Assembly: GCA_036023115.1 (NCBI GenBank)
Contig: JAYKKT010000059.1
Span: 7,699,001 to 7,763,000 of the forward strand
Direction of reading: 5' to 3'
Length of the DNA stretch: 64,000 bases
Source: Brasenia schreberi
Taxonomy: Eukaryota; Streptophyta; Magnoliopsida; Nymphaeales; Cabombaceae
Both the position numbers and the translations under genes were made by a program. The notes under the pieces are model-generated. The model was not told where the DNA came from, made no database searches, and saw nothing but the letters and a program-made list of their open reading frames with translations. Position 1 is the stretch's first letter. Each line of letters begins with the position of its first letter. This document shows positions 61,500 through 64,000 of the stretch, in pieces.

Positions 61500-62723
61500 C
61501 CTATTTGTGTCTCAAACCTAAAGGTGTTTGCATATATATATCCTCTGTTAGGTTGTCCTACAAGAAAACATTTTTTATATCTAATTGTCATAGTTTTAAA
61601 TTCTTATTAGCTGTCATGCTAATGATCACCCGAATAGTAGTAAGTTTTGCTAATGGTGCAAATGTCTCGTTGTAGTCCAAGTCATAGACTTGATTGTAGC
61701 CATTTGCTACCAGCCTTGCTTTGAATCTCTCTATACTTCCATTTGTTTTCACTTTAATGGTATAAACCCATTTATAACTCCGTCTTCCTTCTTGGCGGTA
61801 AGTGAACTATATCCCATGTCTAATTTTTTCCAAGGCCTCAAGCTCTTGTTTCATAGCAAATGGCCACTCAACGTATCTAATAGGATCCTCAATTTTTTGG
61901 GATATAAGTAGAGTCCACATTCATAGCAAAAGATTTATAACTAGAGGATGTATTCTCAAGAGAGATATTTAAAGATAAGGTATGCCCATTTTCTCTTACC
62001 TTTTCTTAGTGCAATGGTTCGATTCAAATCAAGCTCTTTCACTTGTAAATCGACCTCCCTCTTATATATCGACCTTTGAAGGACATGAGGAGGATAAATC
62101 TTCTTAAGTCGTGGTAGTCTCTTCCATTGGTTTATCCTCTGACATATGCTTTTATCTTGGTTTTTGGCTTATTGATTGTCTCACCTCTCATGTGGTCTTC
62201 AATTTCTTTTTCATTGTCATAATCTGGAATTACTGGCATGACTTGTGGTAATTATTCAACAATCATTTTTAATCTCCCCTTCATGTCATAGTAGAACTTA
62301 GATTCATGAAAGGATACATCGATTGTAGTATAAATTTTTTTATTATATTTGTCATAATACCTGAATCCTTTTTGAATTGATATGTATCCAACAAATACAC
62401 ACTTAATAGATATGGGATCTAATTTATCTCTTCTCTCAACTGAGAATTAATATGTACATAGCAAACACATACAAAAGCTTGACCATGAAAGGATTTGTTA
62501 GTAGAATGAAACATCATAAATAAAGATTTACATGTAAGACTAAGTATATTATTGTAAGAACTGCTTCTCTCCATAGTCATTTAGGGGCATGCAATCCCAA
62601 TGTTAGGATTCTTGCAACATCCAATATATGTCGATTCTTTCTTTTCAACCATTCCATTTTATTGCGGAGAGTTTGTGCAAGTGATTTGGTAAATAATTCC
62701 TTTGGAAAATAATTCTTGAAAGT
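61500..62723 (-). pseudogene. Ty1/copia pol remnant (integrase to RT start)
   Basis: On the minus strand, from high to low coordinate: integrase end (KNRHILDVARILTLGLHAPK, about 62640-62560), the variable linker, then RT start (MKQELEALEKIRHG at about 61860, YKWVYTIKVKTNGSIERFKA at 61740, RLVANGYNQVYDLDYNETFA, then WQLDIKNVFL near 61570). Frameshifts are present. The orientation and domain order match the RNase H piece at 55735-55965, so both probably come from one element split by LINE and hAT insertions. Confidence 0.85.
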
Positions 62724-63711
62724 ACAACAACAACAACTAAGCCTTTTCCCATACTAGACGGGGTCGACTACATGGATTCATTGTTTCCACAGAGCCCTAT
62801 CATGTGTCATGTTAGCAGCTAACTCACAATAAGTTAGATCATTCTTTATTGTTTCTTTCCGGCACTTTTTTGGTCGTCCTCTAGCTCTTTTAATACTTTC
62901 CAAATTTAGTTTTTCATGTTCTTCTTTTGTTCTTCTTTCTATATGTCCAAACCATCTTAAACGATATTCTCTCATTTTATCCTCTATTGGTGTCACTCCT
63001 AATTTATTTCTAATAACCTCATTATGTATACGGTCTTTTCTTGTATGACCACTCATCCATCTCAACATCTTCATTTCTGTCACATACATCTTTTGTACAT
63101 GTTGATGACTAACTGCCCAACACTCAGAACCATAAAACATGGCAGGCCTAATTGCTGTTCTATAATATTTACCTTTTTAACTTTAATGGTATCTTCTTAT
63201 CACAAAGAATACCTGATGCTCCTCTCCATTTTAACCAACCAGCATTAATTCTATGCGTAACATCTCCATCAATTCTTCCATCACTCTGAAAAATTGACCC
63301 TAGGTATTTAAAACTTTCCTTTTGGGGGATGCAATGTGTGCCAATTTTAATTTCTATGTTCTCTGAGGTAACCAAATGATCAAACTTACGTTTCATATAT
63401 TTTGTCTTTATTCTACTAAGTCGGAGGCCTTTGCTTTCTAATGTTTCTCTCCGTAATTCCAATTTTCTATTAACTTTTTCCTTAGACTCCTCCACTAATA
63501 CAATGTCATCTGCACCAAGGTACTTCATCTTGAATATGTTTTGTTAACTCATCAATCACCATTATAAATAAGTATGGACATAAAGTTGATCCTTGATATA
63601 ACCCAATATTAACTTCAAAGAAGTTTGTCATTCCTTCATGAGTCCTCACACATGTTTTGGCACCATCGTACATGTCTCTTATAAGGTTAATGTATGTGAG
63701 TGGGATATACC
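62724..63711 (-). mobile_element. RTE LINE copy C, 5' end cut by a hAT
   Basis: The 3' tail (AACAACAACAACTAAGCC) starts at 62724. The minus strand encodes the C-terminal region and post-RT domain (62778-63140, MFYGSECWAVSHQHVQKMYV) and RT (63169-63528, with a GADDIVLVEESKEKVN catalytic region in which Phe and nearby codons are lost), up to GTGAGTGGGATATACC at 63711, where copy A continues CTCTTTTTTCC and here a hAT begins. Confidence 0.9.
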
Positions 63712-64000
63712 CAGTGTTGTCCGACGCGTATCGTATCGCGTATCGCTGGGCTCCACGATACGGGCGTATCGTATCGTATCGTATCGTACTTTAATATTAA
63801 AAAACTATAAAAATTATTTAAAAAATCAATAAAATTAGTAAAAATCCGAAAAAAATCAAGAAAATTCTGGAAAATTTTGAAAAAATCTGGTAATTGCTTT
63901 AAATTCATATAATGCAAAGTTTAGCACAAATTGAACATTTAATATTGAACAATTGCATCCAAAATTATATATTTTGAATCAAAAAATGAAATACATTTAT
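63712..64000. mobile_element. hAT element terminus, continues beyond the window
   Basis: Starts CAGTGTTGTCCGACGCGTAT at the point where LINE copy C breaks off, then dense GTATCG repeats, and from TTTAATATTAAAAAA to the window end it aligns closely with 8058-8280, the 3' flank of the inner hAT transposase gene. It is therefore the same family, in the same orientation, with its gene expected on the minus strand beyond 64000. Confidence 0.9.

Overview
The window is nuclear DNA of a flowering plant. The evidence is spliced genes with GT-AG introns whose products are plant families (a PLS-class pentatricopeptide protein, a MUT9-like casein kinase, a CCCH-RING splicing factor, a cytosolic pyruvate kinase), set in AT-rich DNA crowded with plant-type hAT transposons, RTE and L1 LINEs, Ty1/copia and Ty3/gypsy remnants and a tRNA-derived SINE family. 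I cannot name the species.

Layout. 1-5.4 kb: no gene; one SINE, a GAA-rich tract and a GT-rich/poly-T tract. 5.4-6.7 kb (-): intact three-exon CCCH-RING gene (C3H1/RNF113/Cwc24 type). 7.27-12.0 kb: an old hAT element with a near-perfect 8-bp target duplication, into which a second hAT with an almost complete transposase gene (one in-frame stop) has inserted. 12.1-13.3 kb: decayed RTE LINE. 15.5-16.9 kb (-): intact intronless PPR gene. 17.2-19.2 kb: L1 LINE with its 5' part inverted. 21.3-22.2 kb: three SINEs. 22.7-33.4 kb (+): large eight-exon gene of the plant 'stress response NST1-like' group, predicted 1271 aa. 35.1-37.2 kb: two RTE LINEs head to head. 37.3-39.0 kb: four SINEs. 39.2-43.9 kb (-): cytosolic pyruvate kinase pseudogene. 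44.2-49.7 kb: TA-rich microsatellite, Ty3/gypsy remnant and LTR-like DNA. 51.3-55.2 kb (+): MUT9-like kinase gene whose kinase exons are intact, but with a one-base frame break in exon 1 and no C-terminal domain. 55.5-64.0 kb: a Ty1/copia element cut up by RTE LINEs and hAT-type insertions; the window ends inside a hAT whose 5' terminus (CAGTGTTGTCC) is exactly defined by its insertion into a LINE.

The host genes are independent housekeeping or regulatory genes (splicing, organelle RNA processing, chromatin/light-linked kinase, an unknown Cys/Ser-rich protein) and form no operon or pathway. Most of the novelty lies in the transposon layers: nested hATs with TATCGTA-rich subterminal repeats, a 692-bp non-autonomous hAT with perfect target duplication, and a SINE family with at least nine copies. 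I saw no clear new biological system.
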